Source of the DNA: Pestalotiopsis fici W106-1
Taxonomy: Eukaryota > Ascomycota > Sordariomycetes > Amphisphaeriales > Sporocadaceae
NCBI RefSeq assembly: GCF_000516985.1
Contig: NW_006917103.1
Span: 992,001-1,056,000, forward strand
Reading direction: 5' to 3'
Length of the DNA stretch: 64,000 nucleotides
The notes under the pieces were generated by a model, which saw only the letters and a list, made by a program, of their open reading frames with translations, ran no database searches and was not told where the DNA came from. Positions 24,597-35,964 of the stretch are shown piece by piece (positions within the stretch are counted from its first letter, which is position 1; the number at the start of each line of letters is the position of its first letter). Made by a program: the position numbers and the translations under genes.

Positions 24597-26766
24597 TCAA
24601 ACATCCGAAGTTTTCTCATCTCCAGATTCGGCACTCTTCTGGGGCGCGCCTCCCTGGTGCAGCCTCTTCCAAGGGCCCAAGAAGCAAAGCAAGACAGCAC
24701 AGCCGCCGAAACTGATGCACATTGCCCAGACCACTCTAAGTCCGGCGAGATATGCCAAGAGGATCCCGGTCACCTCGTCGGGGGCGAAGGATGCCCTGAT
24801 GTCTGTGACTCCTGTCGCGAGCACGACACTTGCTTCAATGCCTGGAACGGTCTGGGCCAGGGTTTCAATGAGCTTGTTGTCAAAGGCACACTGGGCAGCA
24901 GAGAGTCCCAAAGTGCCACCAAGTGATTGGAATACTAGACGCAGGTTAGCCCTGTAAGAACAACAACGGGAAACATGGGAATACTTACATAATACAAGAG
25001 AGGTGACAAGTGGCAAGTCGGCCATGTCACTCGCACTTTGCACCGTGGCGACACCACATTGCCAGGTACTGCCCCAAGCCGCACCGCCAATAATTTGGAA
25101 ACCGATCCAGTAGCCCGAGGGCGAGTTGCCGTCGAGCAGATAGAACAGGCCACAGGCAATGGTTGCCAGTGAGCCACCGACCACCATGACGGGCATGGTG
25201 TGGCCAAACTTGGACATGACCAAGCCCGACGCGATGGAGGCCACACCCAGCGTCAAGACCAAGGGTAAATTGCGCACACCCGACTCGGATGGACTGACGC
25301 CTTCTATACTCTGGAAGAAGACTGGGAGGTACTGCAGAGTCAATATTCGTCAGCTTCCTTCTTTCGCAGCGGTCATTTACCTACAGATTTGTTTCGGGGA
25401 GAGCACACGTGAAGTGTGGGAACATTGCATGGTTTTAAAATACTCACATAAAGAGAAATAAAGTAAGTCGCCGCAAAGAAGAACTGAAAAGTCCCAGACA
25501 CCCAGACAACTCGTCTTCTCAAGAGCCTGAGGACGATCATGGCACGCTCGCCTCGCCATATCTCCCAAACGAAGAAGGCTATAGAGATGACGACGAAGCC
25601 GACTAGAAGCCCAATCACAGTGCTGCTGCGCCACCTAGAGAATTGAATCATGTTAGCTTGACATTATCCTCCTCTGAACCTGGGAAGATCTATTATGTAG
25701 CCGATCTGCGGCAAGGAAGTAGCGATTTCCCAAGCCGGAACATAGGACCGGAAAATAAACTTCAAAATAGACACTCATTTCTATTTTCTTCTTTGGAAGA
25801 GGGAACGATGCAAGACGAGTAAGTCATGACATGATTTGAGTACTTACGGCATGGTCTGGCCTCCATATTGGAGTGCCAGGATAAAACTAATCACGGCACC
25901 CATGAGAATTATAGTTCCGCCAAAGTCAAGCTGCGAGAGCTTCTCGCGCAAAGGGGCCTTGACCGGCTCAATAGGTAGACGAAACGAAAACAGCGTCGTC
26001 AGCGCCGACACGGCCCCAATGGGCAGGTTGATGTAAAAGCACCAGCGCCACGAGACGTTTGCGGTAAAGGCGCCGCCAATGAGGGGCCCGCACACGGCGG
26101 CGATGCCATAGTTTGACACGAGGATGCCCATGAGCATGGCGCGTCGGCGGGGCTCGGCGGCCAGGGCCACGGCGAGAAAGGCGCCCGATCCCAGGCCCGA
26201 GCACCCGACGCCGGCAATGGCGCGGCCGGCCACGAGGGCGTTGGCGTTGGGCGCCACGGCGCAAATGAGGCTGCCCAGCTCAAAGATGAAGAGCGCCAGG
26301 AGGTAGCCCCATTTGACGGGAAAGTAGCGGTAGGCCTTGCCCCAGGAGGCGAGGGTGCCGGCAAAGGTCATGAAGTATGCGGAACCGTACCAGGAGACTT
26401 TTTCCAGACCGTGGAATTCGTTGGTGATGCTGGGTATGGCCGTGGCAACAATGGTCTGAAAAGCAAAAAGTCACATTAGTCCATGGGCATGGAAAGAACT
26501 TGTGGATTACCGAAACGAACCTGGTCCAAGGCAGCGAGAAAGAGGTTCAACATGACTGATGCCATGATCAAAAAGAGCTGCATGCCATGGGGGTAGACGA
26601 CTTCGGCGGCTGGTGGCGTCGTTGTGCCATTTTGCGACATCTTTTCTTCTTGTTTTGCCAAGTTGTCATGGACTTCCGTGTCGGAACCACTGCTTGCACG
26701 AACATTGACGACGCGGACTTCCCCATTTGGGGAATTCGCTCTTGTCGACTCTGATTTCTCCATCAT
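24597..26766 (-). CDS. MFS multidrug exporter, DHA2 (14-helix) family
   Basis: Five exons, 26766-26521, 26455-25848, 25634-25448, 25331-24989 and 24934-24597, give 573 residues; introns are 65, 213, 116 and 54 bp. It is a plasma-membrane drug:H+ antiporter by family. Diagnostic motifs are [14 protein letters not shown] in helix 1 (split by intron 1), [15 protein letters not shown], and motif C in [14 protein letters not shown] followed by [13 protein letters not shown]. About 14 hydrophobic segments are readable and the cytosolic N-terminus (about 60 residues) is polar. The upstream neighbour on the same strand is a Zn2Cys6 regulator, and both promoters share one palindrome (27061-27077 and 29910-29926), so regulation by that protein is likely. 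Such pairs often protect a fungus against its own metabolite or a foreign toxin; the cargo is unknown. Confidence 0.93.
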
Positions 26767-27471
26767 TGCTGTCGTCGACGAATGTATTGGAGTATATGAT
26801 CAGATCCAGCCCAGACATGCAAAGGTCTAGCAGGAGAAATAATAGTTAATATAGACTGGATTGCACATGTTCTTCATGACATTTGATATTCCGCCAAGCT
26901 CTGATTGCGCAAGGATGTCAAGCTTATAAATTCAAGACACAATTTGTCTATCCGGGTTAGGCTCATTCCCATCTTAGCCGAGCCCTTGTCGAATCACAGT
27001 TGGATGTTGTGCCGTTAAAGGGGCAATTGGAAATGCTATTATTGCTTTTCATCCTGTTGCACCGCCGTCGGCGGCGGTTCAAGCTGGAATCGTAAGTCTA
27101 ACCAGTGTGGGGGCCAGCACCTCCAAATAAAAAATGGTGGTAGTATAAAAAAGTCCTTACTACTAAATGAGATGGACTCACTTGGCTAAACTCGAAAACT
27201 CCGTTAAATCCAGGTCCGGGAGAAAAATCCATCTTGCTGCGGTGTGAGCTCGGGGCTACCATCAGACGGCGCAATTTCATTTGTCTCGATCCCATATGAT
27301 CAACAAACAAGTTGCAAATGAAAATGATGGGCAATGCTTAAGAAGTACTACTATTTTACATCGTCACATGTGCAGTATCTTGAGTGAAAAGCTTTTGGCT
27401 TCGATTTATTTTTAAAAAATATAGGACTTTCTCCATAAGAAAATGACAGAATCATAAGTTTTGGCGCATCA
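26767..27471. other. Promoter region of the MFS exporter
   Basis: This 705-bp stretch separates the exporter start from the stop of the regulator. It holds the palindrome at 27061-27077, about 295 bp upstream of the exporter ATG. No open frame resembles a protein. Confidence 0.65.
27061..27077. promoter_or_regulatory. CCGCCG-N4-CGGCGG palindrome upstream of the exporter
   Basis: The plus strand reads ACCGCCGTCGGCGGCGG. It is a perfect 6-bp inverted repeat with a 4-bp centre (TCGG), built of CCG/CGG triplets as bound by Zn2Cys6 dimers. It differs at a single base from the element at 29910-29926. It is likely an operator for the adjacent regulator; this is inferred from sequence and position. 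Confidence 0.6.
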
Positions 27472-29740
27472 TCATGTAGAAAAGTCATCCGCGCCACGTT
27501 CTTCACCAGGCATTCTACCCATCATCAAGGTATCAAAAAAGGCCGCGTCGACACCCTGAAATGCCCATTTGTCGCTGCCAGCAGCAGCAGAGATATTCAA
27601 AGACTCTGATCCAAAATCCCAATTCCAACCCGATCCCGAGCTTGTATCATTTACTTCGCTACTAGAAGCTGGCACGACTGCTGCCTCTGGGGAACTATCA
27701 AAGTCATAGGATGACCCAACAACCGTGGCGGTGGCCTGTGAAAAGGTCTTGAATATAGTGCCACCTTGCGAGATGCGAATTGTACCGAAATAGGGCGCCG
27801 GGAACTGTAATTCACCCTCGTTTGTGCGCGTGCTGCTGCTTTGAGGCTGTTCAGAACCACGCTCCTGAGGCTTGGCGGCTATGCGGATAAAGTTGTTCTC
27901 TCGAGTCGCCTCCATCTTGAGCCTGATCAGAGACCGTAGCTCCTCTAGGCGTCCGATGCTGGTCGCGTCTCGGTTGTATTGGCTGACCGTCTCGAGCTGC
28001 TGCATGGCCTGATCCAACAAGAGACGGTCGCCGAGACGCTGGTGTGCGAGATAATCAGTGCGCTTGCCCTGGCCCTCGGGCAACAGGCTGGAGTAGTAGA
28101 TGTCGGAATGCGCTAGCAACAATGTGAGGACGGCCGTAATGGCCAAAAAGTCGACGGGGCGGAAACACTGCGAAGCAGAATTAAAGTTTCGGTACAGGAT
28201 AAAGCGATGGAGGATCTCGCGGCTCGCGTGGACACAAGTCGTGGCGGAATACGCCTCGTGCTTGGTGGAGCGTCCGTGTCCCTCGCAGTGTAGCGTGTTT
28301 AAAAGGTAAGGCCAATGCAGCTGGTTGAGGAGATGATAGTACATGGCCTGTCTCGTGAGGGTATTGACAGCTAGAGCATCAGCAAACGACCCAGCTGATA
28401 TCCCATCCATCTGCGGTGCACTCCAGTAACCTTCGGGTGCGTTGTACGCCAGCTGGAGGAGCTCTGCATCGATGGCCAAGTCTTGGCTATAGTCGAGGCG
28501 TCGAATCTCGTTGCGTTCCAATATTTTGGCGCCAATATTGTGAAGTGACGCCTCAATCTTGCGGCTGGTACAACAGTAGCTCCTAGGCACCGTCATTGGG
28601 CCATTTGTGCACCTGTTGCTCGACCCTGGTGGAAGTCCTAGGAGGAGACAAAGGTAACGGTCTTGAGACACGATCCGGGACCACATGGCCTCAGGGTCCG
28701 ACGCCAGCTGAGGATCAAGAGACTGTATCGGAGGCATGGGGCGATGATGTAGTCCAATCATTTGTGCCAAGAGCATGGCTCTGCGATTGACAAGCCATGA
28801 CTTTCGAAGATTCCCATAGTGCATGTGGTACATGGACTCTAGCATGAAGCATTCAACACTTTCCAAGCTTCCATGCAGTTCATCATTGCCATTGACCAAA
28901 CCCACAACCGCGGTCAGCATTCGGTGCATGATTGTCCGTATGGGCACAGAGAACATGTACTTCTCGGCGGCACAGGGGCTCTGAAGAAAGAGAACGCAAC
29001 AGAGCATGCGCCTGGCCAGGACGACGGGGTGCATCTCTGGACCGGGAACCCATGGAAGCTTTGCGGGCTTTGTGACCCAGTCTTCTTCTGTAAGTCGGCA
29101 ATGGTGGCCAGCATTTAGGTGATGACAATACAGTGTTGTGCCATGACTGTTTCGGAGAAGGCTCTCCGTATCTTTGGGTGATGGCCAAGCTGCGAGCAAG
29201 GAAGCAGTGATTGCCTGGTGACTTTCGCCTCGTAAAAACGGGTCTGAACTTTCAGCACCGACATTGAAATCAGCAGGGTTTCCGTTGGATGTGAGTGCGA
29301 CGGTAGTATCAGGGATACTTTCACCAGCGCTTCCATCGTCGTCCTTGGCTAACGGGGCATCTTTGCGCAGCTTGCTATTGAGTTCGCTGAGTAAGCTTTC
29401 CACTTTGTCAAGCCTCTCATCAAGGTCTGGACGGTTTGTCTTTGAGTTGGAGAGCTCTTCTGGCAAGTCTTGTCTTGTGCAGGACAGTCCACGACGACGA
29501 CAACCCACACAGACGTCATCAGCAGCCGTGGAAAAAATACACTTGGCTTTGCGCCGTTTACATTGCCTGCAGAAATGGCTATTCAGTCATGGGCTCGTGT
29601 GTTGAGCTTATGATGTACTTTTACCAGCAGCTATGAGTTCCCTTTCGAATCTTCCGTCTTCTTGAACTGTTCCCTTGCACGGGCGGAGGGTCCCAAGATG
29701 ATGTAGAGTCCATTGGTGTTGGCAATGCTTCGAATTCCAT
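27472..29740 (-). CDS. Zn2Cys6 fungal-specific transcription factor
   Basis: Two exons, 29740-29625 and 29566-27472 (58-bp intron), give 736 residues. The intron splits the zinc cluster, so a search of unspliced frames would miss its first Cys. After splicing the six Cys are at 38, 41, 48, 58, 61 and 68 (C-x2-C-x6-C-x9-C-x2-C-x6-C), starting GTHSCWQCKRRKAKC. A short coiled-coil-like dimer segment follows (LDERLDKVESLLSELNSKL, about 88-106). The middle region contains the fungal-trans type helical domain, with MYHMHYGNLRKSWLVNRRAM as its best preserved part. The tail (after about 600) is Ser-, Gly- and acid-rich, as in activation domains. The nucleus is the expected site. It lies directly upstream of a DHA2 exporter, and a matching palindrome lies 170 bp upstream of its own start, which suggests autoregulation. 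Confidence 0.93.
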
Positions 29741-31582
29741 GACGGATGTATTTCTTTCGACTTGCAAAGTCTAATCCATTGTTGGCCAGGAGACCTTGAG
29801 AGCAAGTGTCAAGAGTGACAACACAAATAAATCGGAGGAACAAGATTGCCGTCAATTGCTAATCAAACAACATGATCCGAGTCAAGAAGGCTGACTACAA
29901 GTTGGATCTCCGCCGGCGACGGCGGTCGAAATTTGGTGGGGTCGGGTATTGTTGGTGAACCAGGTCCCTGGCTAACGATTATACCCGGCCAAGTGCTTAT
30001 GGCCTGGGACATTCCGGAATTAGAGTCGGAGTTAAAACCAAGATATTTCGTTATCTTTGAAGAATGAAGGGGACAGCCTGAACCAAAAGAGAAGAAATTG
30101 GCCGCGGTAGCTGCGCCCACGACTTTGGATTCCCACAAGCCAGAGGAGAGCCTTGCCCGATTCTTTCTTTATACTGAAAACATCGCTGTCGCAAGATACA
30201 ATCGGTATTCGGCACGATAAGAGCAGCGATTCAAGCTTCAACGTCCGGTTGTCGGTTCTGCATTGGAGGCTTGGACTTCGGTGTATTGTTGCCCATGAGC
30301 TTGGTCCGTGTATGAGAACAGTGGGAAATTAGATGACTAGCAGCGATGTAGGATTTTGGAAGCAGTTGACAAACATTGAATGATCTCCCTATTCTGAATA
30401 TCCACATCAGACCAAGACTGGTCCAAGTACCTCGATAACCAATTGGTACTCTAGACTCTCGCCTGTGCATAACACCATCTCAGACCTTGGTATAAATATA
30501 CTCGGTCAATGTTCCACAAGGTGTGGAAATTATCAAATTTTCTAGTTTCTTGGTTCAACCGTTCTAATTTAGTAGCATAATGCCCAAGTCAAAAAGATTT
30601 GCAACACCACAACTTTCTGATCTGAAATCGTGAATTGGTCGAACATTTAACATAATTATACCAGCTAAGTGTTCAACTTGACGAATGTTTCTATCAAATC
30701 CTGCTTCAATTAACATGCGATACTCCCGTGCTGAACTCCAGATACTCATATGACCTAGTGGTGCATGTTTCAGCACATCAGCACCTAGATTGTAGTGCGA
30801 TGAATCGACATGGTAATTGGTGGGACGAGCTGATCGACGGTCCTACGACGGCAGGCGTGGTACGTGCTCGTGAAAATTTCGTTGGCAAGCTCGCGGCTGC
30901 TGCTATCTCGGTCCAAAAGAACCATCTGACATTTCTGCTGCCACCACGAATTTGCTGGACGTGCATACTAAGCATGCACTCGTTTGATGATGTATCTAAG
31001 GGGATTTTCATAGGTTAGTGTTCCAAGCCATAATGGGAATATTTGATCATATGTCTGCTACTATCAGCCTATGTATCTGCGCTCTTATAAGCTAAAAAAG
31101 AGCCTTACCCGATTATTCTTGACTCACGACGGAGCTTTCTCCAAGATAGCTCTCGCATATGCGGGTGAAATAAGAGAAACGGTTGAAATCAAAAATATGG
31201 TTTGGGTAATGTTGTTTAGTCCGCTCGTTTTCCGCTCTCTTTCAATTCTCTGGTGAAAAGAACCATGTCAATGGAGGCGTAGACGAGTGCTGTACATCCA
31301 AGGGTGAGTGGACTGCTGTCGCCGTGCACCTTGTTACATCGAAACATGGAACCCCCGAGTTACAGTCGATCGACTAGTGTAACGGCTTGGCTTCTGTCAG
31401 AGTATAAACTGCGGTCGGTCACGCATAACACGCCAACTATATCCACTTTCTCTATGAGGCGACAAATCGGCCCACGATGGACAAGTCCTAGTCTGGAAAT
31501 TTTTTCAAATTACTCACATCTCATTACTCAATAACAGGAATTTCTTCCAACAAGCCTTGAAGCAATTCAAGCGTTTCCCATT
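29741..31582. other. Intergenic: regulator promoter, then AT-rich gene-free DNA
   Basis: The proximal part is the promoter of the Zn2Cys6 gene with the palindrome at 29910-29926. From about 30480 to 31300 the DNA is AT-richer than the gene-bearing parts. No open frame there resembles a protein, and no transposon ends or repeats were recognised. Confidence 0.55.
29910..29926. promoter_or_regulatory. CCGCCG-N4-CGGCGG palindrome upstream of the regulator
   Basis: The minus strand reads ACCGCCGTCGCCGGCGG, a 6-bp inverted repeat with centre TCGC. It is 170 bp upstream of the regulator ATG and matches 16 of 17 bases of the element in front of the exporter gene. It is probably the site of the regulator's own binding; this is inference. 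Confidence 0.6.
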
Positions 31583-31690
31583 GGTCTGTTGGCAGAATTG
31601 GCATTGCGTCTGACTACGACCGCTCTCTTTCCATAAAGAGTTGTAATCAGTTGACATCAGGAGATTCTGGGTTCGATCCCCAGGCAGACC
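31583..31690 (+). tRNA. tRNA-Arg(ACG) with a 36-nt intron
   Basis: The acceptor arms GGTCTGT (31583-31589) and GCAGACC (31684-31690) pair over seven positions with one G-U. The T arm is CTGGG-TTCGATC-CCCAG, and the A box TGGCAGAATTGG is in place. The anticodon stem TCTGA pairs with TCAGG with one G-U, and the loop reads CT-ACG-A before the intron. The intron 31620-31655 sits after position 37, the standard place for nuclear tRNA introns, leaving a 72-nt mature body. The GCGTCTGACTACG segment is typical of eukaryotic tRNA-Arg(ACG). A T5 run at 31693-31697 would end Pol III transcription. CCA is not encoded, as expected. Confidence 0.92.
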
Positions 31691-31692
31691 TC

Positions 31693-31697
31693 TTTTT
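31693..31697 (+). terminator. Pol III terminator (T5) of the tRNA-Arg gene
   Basis: Five T follow the tRNA end by two bases. This is the usual RNA polymerase III stop signal. Confidence 0.7.
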
Positions 31698-31794
31698 GCT
31701 CTGCGTGGCCGGATAAGATTTTGTTGTTGTACTTGTTGTTTATTTTTGATCGGTATCTCATACTACTACCGAGTCTATACTATATTGTACATAT

Positions 31795-32653
31795 TTAGGC
31801 AAGAACATTCTCCGCCAGGGAGACTACGACGTGTTAGTTAGACATGGGCTGCTAATTTTATCGGTTTCATCAGGCAAAACTCACCATTTGTTCCCGTGTT
31901 GTCGGGCTCAACGTGGATGGACTTGACCTTGCCATCCTCAAGGACCAGAGCGTAACGCTTGGCACGGCGGTTGCCAAAGATGGCCACGCTGTCAAAGTCT
32001 AGCTCAAGGGCCTTGGTGAACTCGCCAGTAGGGTCGGCGAGGAAGCGGATCTAGAAATGATTTAGCTAGGTTCGAGGATAGTATGCGCTGGGACGGATCC
32101 ATGAGCGATTGAGCATGCTCTTGAGCTGAATCGTCACCAAGTATAACCTACACCAGAGTCACCGGCAGGGTCAAGCTGGTCTTGCCATGCCTTCATGCTA
32201 TTGGAAATGGTTAGCGGATGTCTCTTATTTGATTGTTTGTCGCCCGTGCAATGTCTGACATGTTGCCTTTGTAGAGCTGGAAACAAATTCAGAGCAAACT
32301 CACACAAAAGGGTCATTCACGCTGACGACAACAACCTTGCCGCCCTCGCCAACGATCTCGGCAACCTTGGGGTGGCTAATGTAGCCGGGAATGTGCTGGT
32401 TGGAGCAAGCCGGGGAGAAGGCGGCAGGCACGCCAATGACGAGGCCACGCTTAATGTTGGCGAACTCGTCGGCGAGGTTGACCTTGTTGCCCGGGCTGTT
32501 CTCGACCAAGAAGTCCCGGTTGGGAAGAGAGTCGCCCTGCGACACCAAGAGCGGACGCGAGCTGTGGAATTGCGAGACGCGGGTAGCAGCACGGAGGGGG
32601 GCGGCGCGGCGGCCGAGGGCTCGGGGAAGAGAAGAGAAGGCGCGGAAAGACAT
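31795..32653 (-). CDS. Peroxiredoxin, type II (Prx5-like), mitochondrial
   Basis: Four exons, 32653-32304, 32197-32152, 32050-31885 and 31823-31795 (introns 106, 101 and 61 bp), give 196 residues. The enzyme reduces peroxides through a thiol. The peroxidatic Cys is Cys83 in GVPAAFSPACSNQHIPGY, and the partner Arg lies in the ALELDFDSVAIFGNRRAKRY region. This is the only Cys in the protein, so it must work by a 1-Cys mechanism with an external thiol. The N-terminus MSFRAFSSLPRALGRRAAPL is Arg-rich without acidic residues, as in a matrix presequence. The last exon encodes only nine residues and the end of the protein (SLAENVLA) matches the family. The stop is about 100 bp from the tRNA gene. 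Confidence 0.93.
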
Positions 32654-34509
32654 GATGATACTGCTTCTAGCTAGTTGTACAATGATTGGCAGATGAGAAT
32701 GATTTAATACAGGTATATTGTATGAATGGTGATGGCGTTGTGTAGGTCGAAGGTTTCCGGTAGCTCAGAAAGCAGATGGTGCTAACAATGCTCTCAATTG
32801 GCAGCAGCTAGAGGGTTGGCAATTGGTTGTTTGGGTTGGAGCTCCCCCGGACCCCGACGACCCTCCAATGACGCCATGTCTTTGGCAGAAAAGCCAATTG
32901 AAGCAGCCAAGGGAGGTACGTAGCCTGGCTGGCACTGTGCGCCCAAGATGCGGGCCGCTGGAAAACCAAGCAACAGCTAGGCTGGCACCCCACAGTGCTA
33001 AAACAGTGACTGCTAGGGGACCCCCGGCCTCAGCTGTGAAAGTGGGGTCCTTTGGTTTGCTTGGTGTTCCCGAGACTCTGGGTGTGGTCAAAGCAAGTCG
33101 AGTTGCACTGTACCCGTCAGCAAACCTCAACTTCATATTCTATTTCTTTGAACCCAGCACTCACGGCTATCTAAAATACTCGAGGACACTGTCTATATAG
33201 TCCATTGCGTTTATTTGTAGTTGTGCTCGCGTGCATCTTGAAGCATCTCGAATGTATTATTTTCACACGTTGTGCGGTTGCCCAGTAACGCAAAGCCAAG
33301 CAGTTTTAGATATAGCTGCATGTCAGCTCGCGTGGATTTTTAGGCCATTTGTACCGTATAAAGACAATAGGAACAGAAACGAAGTTGAACACTAATTCAT
33401 TCTAGAAAACAGTTTCTTGGTGCCAAAGTTCCCATCATTGAATGAAAAACATATGCAATTCTGGGCGTAGTTCGTACTTCGGGGTCTTGATTGATAATGA
33501 TGGTCCAGTACAAGCACGAAGCAATGTGAGAAAACCAACAAGATCGCTACGAAACCGATGTAAGGCTAAACAATTACCCAAAGATTGTGGTCTTGAAAAA
33601 TGTCGCACTCGCTAGGCAAACATTCAATCTCTTGATCTCGGCTCTAATCCTTGTGACCTAATAGGTTCGTATATACATGAATAACCATTGCGCTACTCAC
33701 TTGATCTCCTTCACGCCTACTGGTCGAGATGGAAACCCATTGGTTTAGCGGACTCAAGTTGGCTTATGGATCGAATTTCTCGCGCCAAGCTCACTGATGA
33801 TCTGACTGCAGCTCATGTGGTACCTGGGGAAGCCCCGTGCCATCCATCGGAACCTGAGTAACCCAGCCAGATCTAGGCAATGAGACTCGACCACATCTGC
33901 CACTCAACTGGCAGCTGTGCCCCGCGAAGGATTCGGTTATCCTTCCGGCCCATCTACCCTTGAGCGGTACGGCTCACTCCGAATGCCTTATTCAGTGATT
34001 TGTAACCTCAATTTTTGGCTGTCTTGTATGTGGCTCTGCAGAGACCACAGAGCCTCGTGTCGGTACCTGCAAGGAACTTCCGGGAAAATATATGATAATG
34101 AGATATTATCAGTTGATATAGATGCCTCTATTCAGTTGTGCTGCCATTCAAGTAACACATCTTCAATCGGGCCCGAGACAGGAGGTCTTGGCTGCTTGAC
34201 ACAACAGGATGGTAGCATCTGATTGAACGTGATGCTGCACTCTGACCCGGCTAAAGGATGCTTCTCAATGGACTTCTATTCGCGGATAATCTAAACTACA
34301 TCAAATGTATAAGTTGTCCTGTTCATACATGTACTTATGTGCTCAAAACTGTAAACCTTTCTTTGACCATTAAAAGCATTCTCAACCTCTGGTGCTTTAC
34401 TCAAGTGTTGGGTTCCTTCAACTTATAGTGAGAGAAGAAAAGCAGCAATTCTTTGCACACAATCATAGCTCATTTGATTTCTATATTGATATAACATTAT
34501 AGCAGTACA
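32654..34509. other. Intergenic between divergent peroxiredoxin and LPMO-like genes
   Basis: Both flanking genes point away from this stretch. Frames such as 32765-33136 (minus) and 33917-34222 (plus) have compositions unlike the neighbouring proteins and no recognisable motif. No RNA gene is seen. Confidence 0.55.
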
Positions 34510-35860
34510 ATGTTACGACTTCCATACATTACTGTGCTGATGGCCCTGATCCTAGTATCAGAGGCACACTGTAAGACGCCCCTCTCTTCATCCCTGGGCC
34601 ATCATTGACATTAGTGTGTAGTCACGTTTGTCCGCATATCGGTAAATGGCGAATGGCATGAACCGCTGCGATTCATTCGGTACGCGTCCCTTGCCGTACC
34701 CGAGTTAATGTGGCGATACAGACAAGGCTAAGAGCAAATTTAGCAACAAAACCGCTCCATTCACGGAGCCGTGGACGCCAAACACCAACCGGAATGAGCG
34801 CATCTATAATGAACCCACCTATGCGACCGACCTTGCCGAGTCGACACGATGTGGTCGCGATAACATGGCATATGCGGCCGCCACTGAAGTCCTTAGTCTT
34901 CGAGCTGGTGATACGATCGAGTTTGCTCATACCCGATTTGATCCTGTGGCATGGGTTGATGCCATGTGGTATGTGATTTGACTGCGTGATCAAAAACTTC
35001 AGAACCCCTGGGGTTTCTCTGTTACGACTTTAACATACAAAAATTGGCAATGGCTCAAAGTGACTCGATAGGTACGACTGCCCAAACGAGAGAGGAAGCT
35101 GCGCACCGAATCGCGCCGATGTAAGTCCAAGCATTCTTGACACATTGTATCACGTCAACTCCAAAGTAGCATAATTTACAATCCCTTTTAGCAAATTATG
35201 GACATCAACCACCCGGGGCCAGTCATGGCACACCTATCGCGAGTACCCGATGGCATGGACGTAAGAGAGTACGACGGCGACGGCGACTGGCTCAAGATTT
35301 ACACCCTCGGGCTGGAGTGGATGGTCAATCAGACGGACCCGATCCGCTGGCGCGCGTACAACAACGGAGGCTTGCCGGAGCGCGTAAGTTTTGATGCAAG
35401 TGCACTGGGTCTGATGCAAGTGAACTAACAAGGTCCAGTTCATATTCAAGATTCCGGCTCAGACCCCGGCCGGGCAGTACCTGCTGCGCATGGACGAGGT
35501 CAACACTGGGCTGGAAGAGCATAACGCCGTGTTCAACTCCACGAGCCCCGCTCAATTGTATCCGTCTTGTGCACAGATTCAAGTCGAGAGCGACTTTACC
35601 GATCCACTGCCCCAGGGCATCAAGATCCCTGAAGCTTTACAACATACATCCCCGGGTATGGCTCTAAACACAGCCCGTAGCGCATGATTATATCGCATTC
35701 AGAAGGCTAATCATTGTTGATAGGAATGTCTTCCACTCTGAGCATGTATCGTTTTCAAAGCCTTGATGCGGACTATGTATACCCTGGTGGCCCGTTGTGG
35801 GATGGTGTGAACGTGGTGCAGGATAAGCCCGTTGCACTCAACGCTTCAGAGACATTATGA
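34510..35860 (+). CDS. Secreted AA9-like lytic polysaccharide monooxygenase
   Basis: Seven exons were read: 34510-34570, 34622-34679, 34744-34968, 35072-35120, 35192-35383, 35439-35655 and 35724-35860; all phases agree, giving 312 residues. A signal peptide (MLRLPYITVLMALILVSEA) ends directly before His20, which would be the N-terminal His of the copper-binding histidine brace. The second brace His is His138 in MDINHPGPV, and the axial Tyr lies in QLYPSCAQIQVES. Other AA9-like features are RAGDTIEF, WLKIYTLGLEW and IPAQTPAGQYLLRMDEV. Such enzymes cut cellulose or hemicellulose oxidatively. The protein is diverged from well-known AA9 enzymes (extra segments TRCGRDNMAYAAATEV and a tail with DADYVYPGGPLWDG) and has no carbohydrate-binding module. 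Family: likely; substrate: unknown. Several exons are under 65 nt. Confidence 0.82.
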
Positions 35861-35964
35861 CTTTCCAACCTCAAATTTGAACATTGAATGAAGTATTACA
35901 TTGTGGTGCAAAGTTGCCAAAGACTGCACGTGACGCTGGAAGAAGCAGGACCATCTTTCATGAA

